A DNA stretch of 64,000 nucleotides, taken from the NCBI GenBank assembly GCA_036365145.1, contig JAEOAD010000035.1:4339501-4403500 (forward strand). The letters run 5' to 3'. This document shows, one piece after another, positions 1-10,136 of the stretch. The notes under the pieces are model-generated. The model was not told where the DNA came from, did not search any database, and was given only the letters and a program-made list of their open reading frames with translations. The position numbers and the translations under genes are program-made. Position 1 is the first letter of the stretch. Every line of letters starts with the position of its first letter. The stretch comes from Orientallactaga sibirica. Taxonomy: Eukaryota > Chordata > Mammalia > Rodentia > Dipodidae.

Positions 1-408
1 CTTGTTTGTGCATCTTGGAGAGGAAAACAACAAGCTCATATCTCCCCTCACACGAGTGATAAGGTGACACATACTTCATCACAATCAAGGGCACTGAAGT
101 AATTCAGAGGTCACTTTCCAATGGAATTATTGAAGAGCGTTCTTTTTATTTGCCAGACAAACACATTTCAGGAAAAGGATATAATAATCATTCAGATTAG
201 ATTAGTGGTTCAACGCTGGGGGTAATTTGTCCTCTTAAGGAACATTTGATAATGTCTTGGGATATTTTTGGTTGTCAACACTGGGTGGATTGCTACTGGA
301 ATTTAATAAGCGGAGGCCAGGATGTGATATGTTAGCATTCCATGTTGTAGGAATGTATTCCTTACCTCACCAGGGAATGACCCAACCCCAGGGACCAAAA
401 ACTACTGA
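1..408. other. Unique non-coding DNA
   Basis: No repeat family, splice-bounded exon or RNA gene is recognised. A 68-codon open frame at 257-463 has no recognisable domain and runs into the B1 element that follows, so it is not treated as a gene. Confidence 0.5.
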
Positions 409-553
409 GAGCTGGGCCTCTAATTCCAGAACTCAAGAGGCAAAGGTAGGAGGATTGCTGTGAGTTTGAGGCCACCTTGAGATTACATAGTGAAGTCCAG
501 GTCAGCGTGGGCTATAGCGAGATCCTACCTCAAAAACAAACAAACAAACAAAC
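409..553 (+). mobile_element. B1-type SINE, plus strand
   Basis: The 7SL-derived body is visible: a diverged head, then AGGCAAAGGTAGGAGGAT, the 'gagttTgaggccacc' segment, the 'ccaggtcagcgtgggcta' segment, and an A-rich (CAAA)n tail at 533-553. The first part of the head is worn. Confidence 0.8.
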
Positions 554-1475
554 CAAGAATTCCTAAGATTCCCTGCAGAGGTGATGGGCAAGGAAATGAG
601 GAAAGGACCATCTGAAGTAGACTAAGTGCTTTCCATTCCTCTACACTCTCCTTACCCAACACATACTGGAGTTTTGTCTCCCTGGTGACATAGTATGAAA
701 ATATATGAAAGATGAATTTTATAAGGATGGACTATTTTAACTGCAGCATGAGACTTTTGAGGTAGTTTTCTGTCTGTAGTCTGTACTTACTGGGATTCTT
801 TTAACTGTGATTTTCTCCCCAGTTGTCCTTTGTCCCCAGGCTCCAGTTGTGCCACCATCAGAATAGAACCTTCCATACTTTTCTGTGCTCATGAGAAGAC
901 ATAAATATGAATTGTACATAGGCATGCTTATCTTCTTATTGTTTTGAAAACTTCACTTGGTACATAATTTCCCACAGAGTGCTGTTTTCATTCACAAATA
1001 CTCTTTCCAGAGCATCTGGAATAATCTAGTAGTATTTATCACCTTGATTTATGCAGCCACTCCCCAATTGATGGATATTTATTATCTATATTATCTTTAC
1101 GTGGTGCTATATTTAATAATTTTTTTCTGAAAATAGCATTATGACCTGAACTTTTCAAGAGGACTGGTTCTTAGGCAACATTAATATAGTTGAGAATTTA
1201 GGAGATTTTATGTAAATTCCCAAATAAAAGAACTTTATCAGGTATAAGTAGGAAATCCAAAATCTATGCAAGATAGATGCTCAAAGTTGAAATTTTTTAA
1301 TTAAAGTAAACATACATTTAATTTAGTTTGTTCAAATGTTATAGGCACAGATAAAATTGTCAACTAATGTTAACTTTGGGAAAAGTCTTTCTACAGGTAA
1401 TGCTTATGGAGGCAGAAGAATAAATACTACAATGTCCAAGGCATTCAAACCACTTGTTTAAATTGCCAGAAAATT
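554..1475. other. Unique AT-rich non-coding DNA
   Basis: About 920 bp with no recognised repeat. Open frames are short and lack domain-like sequence. The last 16 bases (1460-1475) are the left target duplication of the next SINE. Confidence 0.45.
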
Positions 1476-1718
1476 GGGCTGGAGAGATGGCTTAGCGGTT
1501 AAGGTGCCTGCCTGCTAAGCCTAAGAACTCTGGTTCCAATCTCCAGGTCCCACATTTAGCCAGATGCAAAGTGACGCAAGGGCGCAATGTGGAACTTGCC
1601 CACAAGGGGGCACACGCATCTAGATTTCGTTCACAGAAGCTGAGAGACTGCTGGCGGGCCCATCTCTGTCTTCCTTCCCCTCTGTCTATCTCTCTCTGTG
1701 TCTCTCTCCAAAAATAAA

Positions 1719-1745
<27 letters not shown>
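1476..1745 (+). mobile_element. tRNA-headed B2-superfamily SINE, type A
   Basis: Starts GGGCTGGAGAGATGGCTTAG, with a pol III A-box-like TGGCTTAGCGG and a weak B-box around 'ggttccaatct'. The type A insert containing AGTGACGCAAGGGCGCAATG is present. After a CT-rich stretch it ends in an (AAAT)n tail. It is bounded by a perfect 16-bp target duplication AAATTGCCAGAAAATT at 1460-1475 and 1746-1761, so both ends are exact and the insertion is fairly recent. Confidence 0.9.
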
Positions 1746-1749
<4 letters not shown>

Positions 1750-1784
1750 TGCCAGAAAATTAAGCAATAAAATATACAGATAGA

Positions 1785-2370
1785 GTTGGGGAGGCAGCTC
1801 AGCTGATAAAGTCCTTTCCTCACATGCATAAGTACATGACTCCAATTCCCCAGAACCCATATAAAAATGCCAGGCCTGGGCTGGACAGATGGCTTAGCCA
1901 TTAAGGTACTTGCCTACAAAACCTCAGGACCTAGGTTTGATTCGCCAGTACTCACAGCAGCCAGATGTTCAAGATGGCACTTGTGTCTGGAGTTCGTTTG
2001 CAATGGCTAGAAATCCTGACATGTCCATTCTCTCTATATATATGCCTTTCTTTCACTCTAAATAAAATAAAATAAAATAAAATAAAATAAAATAAAATAA
2101 AATAAAATAAAATAAAATAAAAATGCCAGGCTTGGTTGTTCACGCTCGTAATCCTAGTGCAAGAAATGAGGAGACAGGCTCATTCTTGAGGCAAGTGTAC
2201 CAGAATTGTTGTGCTTCACGCCAATGGGAAACTGTGCATCAAAAATGATTGGCAGTGCCAAGAGGAATGACACCCAAAGTTGCCTTCTGGCCTCCACACA
2301 TGTGCACATGTTTTCCTGCACACACATGAACAATCACACATCTACACATGCATGAAACATAAGTAAAAAG
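1785..2370 (+). mobile_element. Old B4-like composite SINE, split by a younger SINE
   Basis: An ID/tRNA-like head ('ggcagctcagctgataaagt' to 'gactccaattccccag') runs to 1877. It resumes at 2117 with a B1-like body and a tail ending in 'cttctggcctccacacatg' and CA-rich sequence. A type B SINE at 1878-2116 interrupts it. The head-body-tail order matches other composites in this window (19801, 37738, 56463). Confidence 0.6.
1878..2116 (+). mobile_element. tRNA-headed SINE, type B, with AAAAT tail
   Basis: Starts GGGCTGGACAGATGGCTTAG, has a B-box-like GGTTTGATTCG, and lacks the type A insert. The tail is about 12 copies of AAAAT (2060-2116). It is flanked by 17-bp target duplications with one mismatch (1861-1877 and 2117-2133), which prove insertion into the older composite SINE. 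Confidence 0.9.
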
Positions 2371-2572
2371 AAATTTGTACAGGCAACTCTGGACATCATA
2401 TGCAAGTGGTCACTAAACATGTGAGGAAATTTCCAAATTCTGTAGAAAGCAGAATTAAAACTTAAATTAATGACATGCTGTCTCCTTGTATGTGTCATAC
2501 TATAGACTTACAAGGATCATAACACTGTGGGCAGAGAAGAGGCAAAAGCATTTTGGCTGCTTTTTTTTGTTT

Positions 2573-2731
2573 TTTTGTTTTTTCATTTTTCAGTTTTTCA
2601 AGGTAGGGTCTCACTCTAGCCCAGGCTGACCTGGAATTCACTATGTGATCTCAGGGTGGCCTTGAACTAATGGTAATCCTCCTACCTTTGCCTCCCGAAT
2701 GCTGGGATTAAAGGCATGCACTACCACACCC
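2573..2731 (-). mobile_element. B1-type SINE, minus strand
   Basis: A T-rich stretch is followed by the reverse complement of B1: 'aaggtagggtctcactctag', then 'gacctggaattcactatgtg', then 'gtgctgggattaaaggcatg'-type sequence. GGCTGC followed by a T-run occurs at 2555 and again at 2732, consistent with a target duplication. Confidence 0.85.
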
Positions 2732-2754
2732 GGCTGCTTTTTTTTGTTTGTTTG

Positions 2755-2866
2755 TTTTGTTTTTTTTTTTTTTTGAATAGTGTCTCACCGTGTAGACTCT
2801 CTAGGCAACGCTGGCCTCATTCTCCCAGGTGCTGAGAATAAAGGCAGGCGCCATCACATCTGGTGC
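2755..2866 (-). mobile_element. Second, older B1-related fragment, minus strand
   Basis: A poly-T (2760-2774) leads into a diverged antisense B1: 'agtgtctcaccgtgtagact', 'caacgctggcctcattctcc', 'ggtgctgagaataaaggcag'. It is more worn than the B1 beside it. The 82-codon frame at 2780-3028 starts inside it and is not a gene. Confidence 0.55.
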
Positions 2867-3284
2867 AAAGAGGATATTCTTCCCCCAAGAACATGCTACA
2901 CAGGCCATTTGGAAAGCCATGCTGGAGAAGATCCTTTGATTTTATATCTGGTCACAAAAGCAATGGCTGTTCAAGTCATTTGGGATAAAGACATCAGAAA
3001 GAGGGTCTGTCAGTATTTTACAACATGAGTAAAGTACCAAAATGAGAGCCAGACCTGAGTGTCAGGCTTTATGTGCATGCTAACTCCCCACAGCACCATT
3101 CTGTCATGTCACCCGGGTCAGATATTTGGCAGCTCTGTTTCCCAAATTGTTGAATGCTCAGGCCAGAGCCCAGTCCTAAGGAAAGCATGAGTGGCAAGAT
3201 GTCCAGCCGAACCATACTTTAAACTGTAATTCATACTGAATTCCAGACACAGTGCGAGTGGAGGCTGTCTATATTACCTAGCAC
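2867..3284. other. Unique non-coding DNA
   Basis: About 420 bp with no repeat or exon recognised. Confidence 0.4.
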
Positions 3285-3625
3285 TCTGTACTATAATAAA
3301 ACACCTGAGACAATTAACTTTTGAAGTGAAAAGGTTGGTATTGGCTCATGGTTTTGGAGGTTCCAGCCCTTGATCAGTAGCTTCATTGTTGTGCCCCCGG
3401 CAAGACACATCAAGGCAGGGATGAGTGGCAGGGTAAGTTTTCTGATCAGCCAGGAAACGAAGAGAAAAAGAACAGGGTCTCAATCCCCTTTGAGGGTAGG
3501 CCCCCAAAGACCCAAGGACCTCCCATTAGGTCATCCTGTCAGAGTTCTCACCATTTCTTAAAGCACTAACCTATGGACCAGGCCTTTCAAACACTGGAAC
3601 CCATTCCATAGCCACTGTCTAGCAC
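3285..3625 (-). mobile_element. ERVL-MaLR-type LTR remnant, minus strand
   Basis: The plus strand reads 'ctataataaaacacctgaga' then 'ggttccagcccttgatcag' and 'gacctcccattaggtcatcc'. These are the reverse of the 3' end, middle and 5' part of MaLR LTRs. No clean 5-bp duplication is visible. The 63-codon frame at 3370-3561 lies inside it. Confidence 0.55.
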
Positions 3626-4024
3626 CAGCAAGCTGTCCAGTGCCCGAGTTCTACTGTGTAGGTACCTCTGAAATCAGTGCACACTGGCCTCGAAGCTACA
3701 GTGGCACAAAGACCAGAGAGGGATGACTCCAGAGCAAGTCATGTGCCTAGGATGATGTGTGTGGAGTGGGGAGACCTGGCCCAGCATGGGCTGGTTGTAC
3801 TGGGTGAGGGATATTGTTCCGAGTGAGGAAAAAGTGAATTCATAGACTGCATGTGAGATCTGTTTTGTATCCTCATACACTGTCTCCAAGCTCACCACCT
3901 GGGCCTTTTCAAAGCTCAGCAATCAGCTCCTGGAGAGCAGAATGTGCAACACGTAAAACACTCACAGTCACTACTTTTTCATTTTTAAAATATTTATTTA
4001 TTGGAGAGAGAGAATGATGGGAAG
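3626..4024. other. Unique non-coding DNA
   Basis: Nothing recognised. An 82-codon minus-strand frame (3674-3922) has no domain-like features. Confidence 0.35.

Positions 4025-4055
<31 letters not shown>
4025..4055. repeat. (AC)n(GA)n microsatellite
   Basis: About 7 AC units are followed by about 8 GA units, directly after an A/T-rich SINE-like tail. Confidence 0.9.
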
Positions 4056-4059
4056 AATA

Positions 4060-4366
4060 GAGACACAGTTTATAGGAGGAAAGGTTGATTTGCAGTTTAC
4101 AGATTCAAGGGCTGTTCCATTGATGGAAGAAGAAAATGGCTCCTTTTCACGGACTCATGCAGAGAGAGGAGAAACCACCACTAGCACCACTTCTGTATTC
4201 CTTTAGGCTCGAAACAGATCCACCTCCAGTAACACCTTAGGGCTGGACCCCAGGATGTGCCCAGTGACTTCTAGCCAGGTAGCTGGAAATCCAAGCTATG
4301 GCTTTAACAAAACATTTGAGTCTCTCAGGAGACATAAATTCAAACTATCACAGGACTTATCTATTA
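4060..4366 (-). mobile_element. Worn LTR-like repeat, minus strand
   Basis: The plus strand reads 'ataggaggaaaggttgattt', 'gactcatgcagagagaggag', 'ctttaggctcgaaacagatc' and 'agggctggaccccaggatgt'. This order resembles an antisense rodent MaLR-class LTR. Boundaries are approximate and the class is inferred from memory. Confidence 0.4.
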
Positions 4367-4379
4367 AAGGTCAACTTAA

Positions 4380-4584
4380 AAAATATTTTATTTTTATTTA
4401 TTTATTAGAGAAAGAGGGAAAAAGAGAGAGAGCATGGGCACACCAAGGCCTCCAGCCATTGCAAACAACCTCCAGATGCATGTGCCAGCATGTGCATCTG
4501 GCTTATGTGGAATCTGGAGAACTGAACCTGGGACCTTGGGCTTTGCTGGCCAGCGCCTTCACCACTAAGCCATCTCTCCAGTCC
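4380..4584 (-). mobile_element. Type B SINE, minus strand
   Basis: Reverse complement of a type B copy: (TTTA)n tail, 'aaggcctccagccattgcaa', 'gtgcatctggcttatgtgg', ending TAAGCCATCTCTCCAGTCC. Imperfect target duplications (AAGGTCAACTTA near 4367 and AAGGCCAACTTT at 4585) mark the ends. Confidence 0.85.
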
Positions 4585-4598
4585 AAGGCCAACTTTTA

Positions 4599-5499
4599 AA
4601 CTCTTCAGAGAAATATATCTAAAATTATCTTTATGCTGCTGGGAGGAGAGACTATCTTCAGATAAACATACACACAATAATCATAAAGGAAAATACTAAA
4701 AAATTTTGATTGAGCTGCAATGAATGCCATCCATTTATTTCAATGAGAAGCCAATAAAGCAGGGAAAAGTAGGAATACAAAGAAGATATATGCAATACAT
4801 GGACTAGTAGTGCAACTGGTATCAGAGAAATGTAAAAAAAAATCACTAATCTCTTAAACACATATGTATGATCAACAGGGAAAGGGAAAAAAATTATAAA
4901 TCGATATGTCACAGATGAGCAAACAAATAAATAGTCCCTATGTATATCTATATGTATATGCTTATATGTGCATACACACACAATCTGCAAGCATATACAT
5001 CTACATCCCATGTATAAATGCACAGAAAAGAAGCTAACTGCTGAGAATTTATTTCAAATTAAGTAGACTCACAGAAATTTAAGAGTCTGCCAATAGTTAT
5101 TGGCAAGGATGTCCATGATTGGTGGCTCTTAGGTCCAGCTACTGAAGATGAACACAGCAGACTCTTAAAATCCATTTATCATCAGCTAGTCAAGGTTAAG
5201 ATGCAGGTAGTCAACCACTGAGCTATTCTACTCCGACCCTTGCAGGCCAGAGAATCTTCTGTATGCATAGACTACGATTTTCTAAAACAACTGGTCAGTT
5301 CTTGGGCCAGAAATGTGGTAAGTTGTGACAAATTCTTACAAGAAATTCTGCATTTCAGGAACCATGACCCCACACTCCAAGCATGAGCAGAGATGGATTC
5401 AGAAAGGTGATACTGGGTGACAGTAAAGTAAGTCGCTGGAGCAGCATGTCCCCTATGATTGTGTTTATAGGAACATAAAGACGTGCAAAACAAACACTG
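4599..5499. other. Unique AT-rich DNA with a short TATG/CA-rich stretch
   Basis: No element is recognised. A loose TATA/TATG and CA-rich run lies at about 4935-4985. The 121-codon minus-strand frame at 4658-5023 is hydrophobic only because of AT-rich composition and carries no motif I recognise. Confidence 0.4.
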
Positions 5500-6127
5500 T
5501 GGAAGGAAGCATACTTTCTTTGCATATGTGCTTGTGTTTGGGGTGTACATGCATGTGTATATGCAAGTTTGCATGTATGTGGATATGTGTGTGTGTGCAC
5601 AGGTGCATGTGCATTTATGTGGTGGTCAGAAGGCATCTTCCTAGATCACTCTCCATTTCTTTTTTTGGGGGGAGAGACACAGAGAGAGAGACAGAGAGAG
5701 AGAGGGAGAGGAAGACAGATAGAGATGAGTGCACCAGCAGTCTCTCAGCTGCTGCGAACGAAATCCAGATGCATGCGCCCCCTTGTGGTCAAGTGTGGCA
5801 TTACTCCCTTGCGTCACTTTGCATCTGGCTAAACGTGGGACCTGGAGATTGGAACCGGCGTCCTTAGGCTTAGGAGGCAGGCGCCTTAACTGCTAAGCCA
5901 TCTCTCCAGCCCGATCACTCTCCATTTCTAACACTGAGGCAGTCTCTTGCTTGAACCCAGACCTCGCTGCTACAGGTAGTCTAGCTAAGCAGCTTGTCCC
6001 CAGAATCCCTTATGTCTGCCTCCATGAGTGACCACACCCAGCATTGATGTGAGCACTGGGCATCTGAACGCCAATCCTACTCCTTGTGGGACAAGCACGT
6101 TACCCACTGAGCCATCCTTATAGCGCC
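5500..6127 (-). mobile_element. Rodent composite (B3/B4-like) repeat, minus, split by a SINE
   Basis: A TG-rich lead-in and 'gtggtggtcagaaggcatct' start the antisense composite. After the inserted SINE it continues with 'tctgcctccatgagtgacca' and ends in 'tacccactgagccatcctta', an antisense ID-type head. The parts join exactly across the target duplication of the inserted SINE. Confidence 0.65.
5661..5912 (-). mobile_element. Type A SINE, minus strand
   Basis: Contains the antisense type A insert ('aagtgtggcattactccctt', 'gcgtcactttgcatctggct') and ends TAAGCCATCTCTCCAGCCC. It is flanked by a perfect 17-bp target duplication GATCACTCTCCATTTCT at 5644-5660 and 5913-5929. Frames of 122 and 87 codons here come from the SINE. 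Confidence 0.92.
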
Positions 6128-6559
6128 AGAGGGCACATAGTCTTGTCTTCAAAGAAGAATGAACAGTAAACTGAGTACTGAAGACAGTTATTTGTTGTTG
6201 ATTGATCATCGTCCAGAGGCTGCGGTGAGTCGTATGCAGGGACTGACTCCTCTGGGATGCTGAGTGATGGCAGTGCCCATGGGACTCCAGGGAAGGTGCA
6301 CGGCCCGTCGGGGCATCTTGAGTCAGTGGTTTAACAAGCAGTGATTGCACGTGTGCACATATCACTGTGCACTAACCAAGAAGCAGGTGGAGGCTGACAA
6401 TATCAGGATGCAGCATACAGGGAAATTCCAAGTTCTTGAAATTTCCTCTTTTACACTGAAAGGGGAGCTTATTTCAATATCATTATTATTTTTTAAGCAT
6501 ATACTTTATGTTTTGGTTTCAGAAGCACCATGCTTCTGGTATTCAACTGCTAGCTTGTC
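6128..6559. other. Unique non-coding DNA
   Basis: No repeat recognised. A 126-codon minus-strand frame (5985-6365) overlaps the composite repeat and has no recognisable domain. Confidence 0.4.
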
Positions 6560-7010
6560 ATTCTAGTAGAATAGTCTCTTTGTATCTGCAGTTTTGCTTT
6601 CAGAATCTCAGTTATCCGTGGGCAACTGAGATCTGAAAATTGTCAATGGAAAATTCCAGAAATGAAAAGTTCACACATTCATAGCTTGCACACTCTTCTG
6701 AGTAACAGGATGAACTCTCATGAAGGGCAGGAATCATCCCTCCGTCCAGTGTGTCCATGTTGAGTGCGCTACCCACCTGTTACTCACTAGGAGCTGCAGA
6801 GATGTGCTTGGCTTAGTCTTACTTCACTTAATACCAGTTATAAATGCAAGCGTCACGATGCTATCATTGTAGATAAGCCAAAGAGAAAGGCCCACGGTGC
6901 TTCCTTGAAGTGGAATGGTGAAAGTTAAAGTTCTTGACTGCAAGAGGAAGGAAAATAAAACTATCTTGTCACTCTGATGCTGAGTGCAGGTGTTCCCCCC
7001 ACATACTCGA
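6560..7010 (+). mobile_element. Tigger-type (pogo) DNA transposon fossil
   Basis: The sequence follows the 5' part of an ancient eutherian Tigger element in order: 'tcagttatccgtgggcaact', 'atggaaaattccagaaatga', 'gaatcatccctccgtccagt', 'gctacccacctgttactcac'. It then runs into what was the start of the transposase frame ('ccaaagagaaaggcccac', 'gtgcttccttgaagtggaat', 'ggtgaaagttaaagttcttg'). The frame is broken throughout. The exact subfamily is not assigned. Confidence 0.7.
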
Positions 7011-7091
7011 CGCTTCTTCCTGAAGCACAGTGCTTTGCATGGCATTCTTAGTCTAGGAAAGAGGATAAAGTGCTTGCCCCACAAATTGGCT

Positions 7092-7119
<28 letters not shown>
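7092..7119. repeat. (AC)n microsatellite
   Basis: About 14 uninterrupted AC dinucleotides between the transposon fossil and a composite SINE. Confidence 0.95.
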
Positions 7120-7122
<3 letters not shown>

Positions 7123-7149
7123 ATGTTTCTATCCCAAACTGTTCTCAAA

Positions 7150-7326
7150 CTTCCTAAGCAGTCAAGCATGATCTTAAGATTCTGTTCCCCCTGCCTCCAC
7201 CTCTTGGGCTCTGGATTTGTAGGCATGCACCATCACGTTCAGTTTCATGTGGTGCTAAAGATTGACCCCAGGGCATTGTGCCCACTAGGCAAGCACCCTG
7301 TCAAGTGAGGTACACCCCCTCCAGCC
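7150..7326 (-). mobile_element. B4-like SINE (B1 plus ID-type halves), minus strand
   Basis: An antisense B1-like half ('tgcctccacctcttgggctc', 'gtaggcatgcaccatcacg') is followed directly by an antisense ID-type half ('aagattgaccccagggcatt', 'aggcaagcaccctgtcaag', ending 'ccctccagccc'). Confidence 0.65.
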
Positions 7327-7842
7327 CTTGTTAATCTTTATTTAAACCCAACTCTGTTGCTGTTTTATATCCTCAGTTTTATTTATTTATGATCTAACAT
7401 ATACTGTTTACTTCCTTCTGGTAATTTTAGGATGACATTATTCTTTTCATAGTTCCTTGAGGTCTAGATCAACTGGCAGCATTTTCCACCACGAATCTCT
7501 CCTCGTATCACTGCTTTTGTTGTGTCTTCCACAGTCTGACAATGCTGCTTATTTTCTCTGTTTTGTCTAACTTGCAGGTCTTTTGTCACTGTTTTTTTTT
7601 CTTTTAATCTCTTGCAACTTTCACTTGTCTTTCTTTGATTTTGTAGTGATATGTTTTGAACTCATTTCTCATTTTCTTCTGAGTATCTTGTCTGGGGAAT
7701 GGCTTTGGTTTCGCCGAGCTTACAGCTAACGTCACACTCGGGATTAAAGCTGGAATGACTCAGGCTCCTTTGCATGTTTAACTTTACATATTACCCGCTC
7801 TACTTGAAGTTATTGATATCACAAAGTACACGTATTAATTTA
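7327..7842. other. Unclassified T-rich DNA
   Basis: About 515 bp, T-rich on the plus strand, with a style reminiscent of antisense L1. I cannot match a specific segment, so no element is called. Confidence 0.3.
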
Positions 7843-7920
7843 GGCCTGAGGTGCATGCTTGTCATCGTGGCATTGGGGAGGCAGAGGCAGGCAGATCCAT
7901 GGCTCATGGCCAGCCAGGCT

Positions 7921-8152
7921 AGCCTGTGAAATGGCTCAGAGGATAAAGGTGCTTGCTTGTAAAGCCTGTGAAATGGCTCAGAGGATAAAGGCACTTGCTT
8001 GTAAAGCCTCATGACCCAGGTTCAATTCTCTAGAACTCATGTAAAGCCAGATGCATAAAGTGGCACATGTTTCTGGAAGTCATTTGCAGTGGCAAGAGGC
8101 CCCAGTGTACTCATTGTCTCTCACTCTTTCTTTCTCATAAATAAATCCATAA
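7921..8152 (+). mobile_element. Type B SINE with a 42-bp duplicated head
   Basis: The tRNA-like head occurs twice in tandem: 7921-7962 and 7963-8004, each starting AGCCTGTGAAATGGCTCAGA. The body then follows ('aggttcaattctctagaact', 'aagccagatgcataaagtgg') with a CT-rich end and AAAT tail. The duplication doubles the A-box region but leaves one B-box (GGTTCAATTCT). Confidence 0.75.
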
Positions 8153-8314
8153 TTTTTTTGTTTTTGGTTTTGGTTTTTTGAGGTAGGGTCTCACTCTATC
8201 CCAGGCTGACCTGGAATTCACTATGTAGTCTCAGGATGGCCTTGAACTCACAGCAATCCTCTTCCCTCTGCCTCTTGAGTGCTGGAATTAAAGGTGTGCA
8301 TCACCATGCCTGGC
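8153..8314 (-). mobile_element. B1-type SINE, minus strand, nested
   Basis: A T-rich tail is followed by antisense B1 ('aggtagggtctcactctatc', 'tgacctggaattcactatg', 'gccttgaactcacagcaatc', 'gtgctggaattaaaggtgtg'). It sits in the A/T tail of the type B SINE. Confidence 0.85.
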
Positions 8315-8361
8315 TAATCAATAAATATTTTTAAAAGACTCTGTCTTAAAAAAAAAAAAAA

Positions 8362-9312
8362 AAAGTAGACAGTACCTGAGAAATGACACCTGGGGTTATG
8401 ATGTGGTGTGCAGTGCCTTAGGCCTCCACAGGACTATCACCGCGTGGATCCCTCCTTACAAAGCATCTCTCTTCTTATAAAGATATAAAGTCCCAATTTC
8501 TCTCTCCATCCTCAGAGAGAATCCAGGAGCTAAGCACTTCCTTTTGGGTGTGGGGTGCTTTGTTGTAGAAGAGACTATGGCAATAAGCCACCATGAATGT
8601 TCCTTTAATCTGGCTGGCTTTGCATTTACCTGGGAAATAGCAGCTTCTCAGCTGGCTTTCTGCAATCCTTACAAATGGAACTGGCCCATGAGTTGTTAAC
8701 TTCAGCACTGCGCTTCGCTTCGGTGGGAAGTGGGAGGGTCTGGAGCATCGTATTTGGGCATGATGCTAACGTCACTCTCAAAAGCATGCCTTTGATCTCA
8801 TGGCAACATGACGAATGGCATTACCACCACGATCCCGAGAATGTAATCAATACCTAAAATAGAAATAGATGGTAGTGAAGGTGCAGATCGCTGTGTGTGA
8901 GTAGTGGCTGAAATCTATCCATTGGCTTCATAATCCATTCAAACTAATGCCTTCGCCTTCTGCTCTCATTTGGGCTGGTTGCTCATTTCCTCACAACCCG
9001 AAGAGCCCTAAGGGACAATATAAACTGTAACGTATCTTCTAAATGTAACTGTGTACCCCTCTTTCCCCCGTCATGATACAAAGAACCATCATTCCCTAGT
9101 CTCGAACACCGCTTCTCCCATCATTTGTTGTCACTCGGGTACAATGCGCAGGCTCTGCTCCATGCTTCTTCCTGAAGGATGCAATTACATGCTACCTGCC
9201 TTCCGTGGCATTCCTCTTTTTCTTTAAATGCCTTCTCTCCTATCCCACAACTACCTATATGCTAAGTAGGTTGAATGTCTCCTGCCTATGGCAGACAGAA
9301 TTAATTGTTTGG
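8362..9312. other. Mostly unique DNA
   Basis: The first 100 bp may be the worn tail of a B4-like composite ('gacacctggggttatgatgt'). The rest is unique with a balanced base composition. The 60- to 77-codon frames found here have no recognisable features. Confidence 0.4.
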
Positions 9313-9795
9313 AGCTGGGCAAGGTGGAGCAGGCCTGTAATCTCAGCCACTAGGGGAAGAGGAAGAAGGAGGAGGAGCACAAGTTCAAAGAGCCAGCCTG
9401 GGTAACTGTGGTAGTTTGAATAGATGGCCCCCAATATATTCAGTGTTTTATTAGTTTATAGTTTGCATCTGCAGCCACCTGGCTGGAGGCAGTGTCACTG
9501 GATGGATCTTAAGGTGTGGTGGTGGATTTGAGATATCAATCTAAAGATATGCAAAGTGTGCCTAGCGGGGAGTTCCTGAGGTGTGTGTGTGTGGCTTTTT
9601 TTTTTTTTTTCTCTCTTGCCTGGTCCTGTGAGAGCAGGCCAGCTTCTCCTGCCATTATGGAACTTCCCCTAGATCTGTAAGCTTCAATAAATAAATATCC
9701 CTTTCTCCATAACTGTGCCTGGGCTGGAAGTTCATCTCAGCGAACCTGAAGCTGTCTGCTACAGTAACTTAACAAAAGCCTATCTCAAAATTTAA
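9313..9795 (+). mobile_element. B1-like SINE split by an LTR
   Basis: The left part (9313-9406) begins AGCTGGGCAAGGTGG and includes 'caggcctgtaatctcagcca' and 'gagccagcctgggtaac'. After the LTR it resumes at 9769 with 'ttaacaaaagcctatctcaa' and an A-rich tail. The join is exact across the 5-bp duplication. Confidence 0.75.
9407..9763 (+). mobile_element. Solo ERVL-MaLR-like LTR with 5-bp target duplication
   Basis: A 357-bp unit starting TGTGGTAGTTTGAATAG and ending CTGCTACA, the retroviral TG...CA rule. It has 'ggaacttcccctagatctg' and an AATAAATAAA-type polyadenylation signal near 9690. It is flanked by GTAAC at 9402-9406 and 9764-9768, the 5-bp duplication expected for ERVL/MaLR. No internal retroviral sequence is attached. 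A related LTR lies on the opposite strand at 38630-38976. Confidence 0.85.
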
Positions 9796-9910
9796 AAAAA
9801 GCCCATTTGCTTATTATGTTCAGGGTACTGGGTCCAGTTCCCATCCCTAAAGAACACTATGGGCCGCTGGTATTGTGTTTACATTATTAAAATTTCAAGT
9901 GGTAATATTT

Positions 9911-10121
9911 TATATAGTTTTATTTTTATTTATTTATTTATTTATTTATTTAACAGAAAGAGGGAGAAAATGGGCGTGCCAGGGCCTCCAGCCACTGCAA
10001 ATGAATACCAGATGCATGTGCCACCTTGTGCATCTGGCTAACATGGGTCCTGGGGAATTGAACCTGGCTCCTTTGGCTTTGCAGGCAAACACCTTAACTG
10101 CTAAGCCATCCCTCCAGCCCC
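9911..10121 (-). mobile_element. Type B SINE, minus strand
   Basis: A (TTTA)n tail, 'agggcctccagccactgcaa', 'cttgtgcatctggctaacat', and a TAAGCCATCCCTCCAGCCC end. Target duplications CAAGTGGTAAT are at 9896 and 10122. Plus-strand frames of 60 and 88 codons here are SINE sequence. Confidence 0.9.
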
Positions 10122-10136
10122 CAAGTGGTAATTTTT

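Larger units (their letters stand above)
7843..8361 (+). mobile_element. Old B1-like element interrupted by two nested SINEs
   Basis: The B1 head and middle ('cctgaggtgcatgcttgtca', 'gaggcagaggcaggcagatc') run to about 7920. The B1 3' end ('agactctgtcttaaaaaa') with an 18-base A tail appears only after 8330. A type B SINE, itself carrying an antisense B1, sits between the two parts. Confidence 0.55.

Noticed and set aside
1476..1540. tRNA gene, because of A-box and B-box-like sequences
   Set aside because: These are the heads of tRNA-derived SINEs. They lack a full cloverleaf and are followed by the SINE body, CT-rich end and A tail.
7327..7842. Antisense L1 segment
   Set aside because: Composition fits but I could not match a specific stretch of L1 in order, so it was left unclassified.
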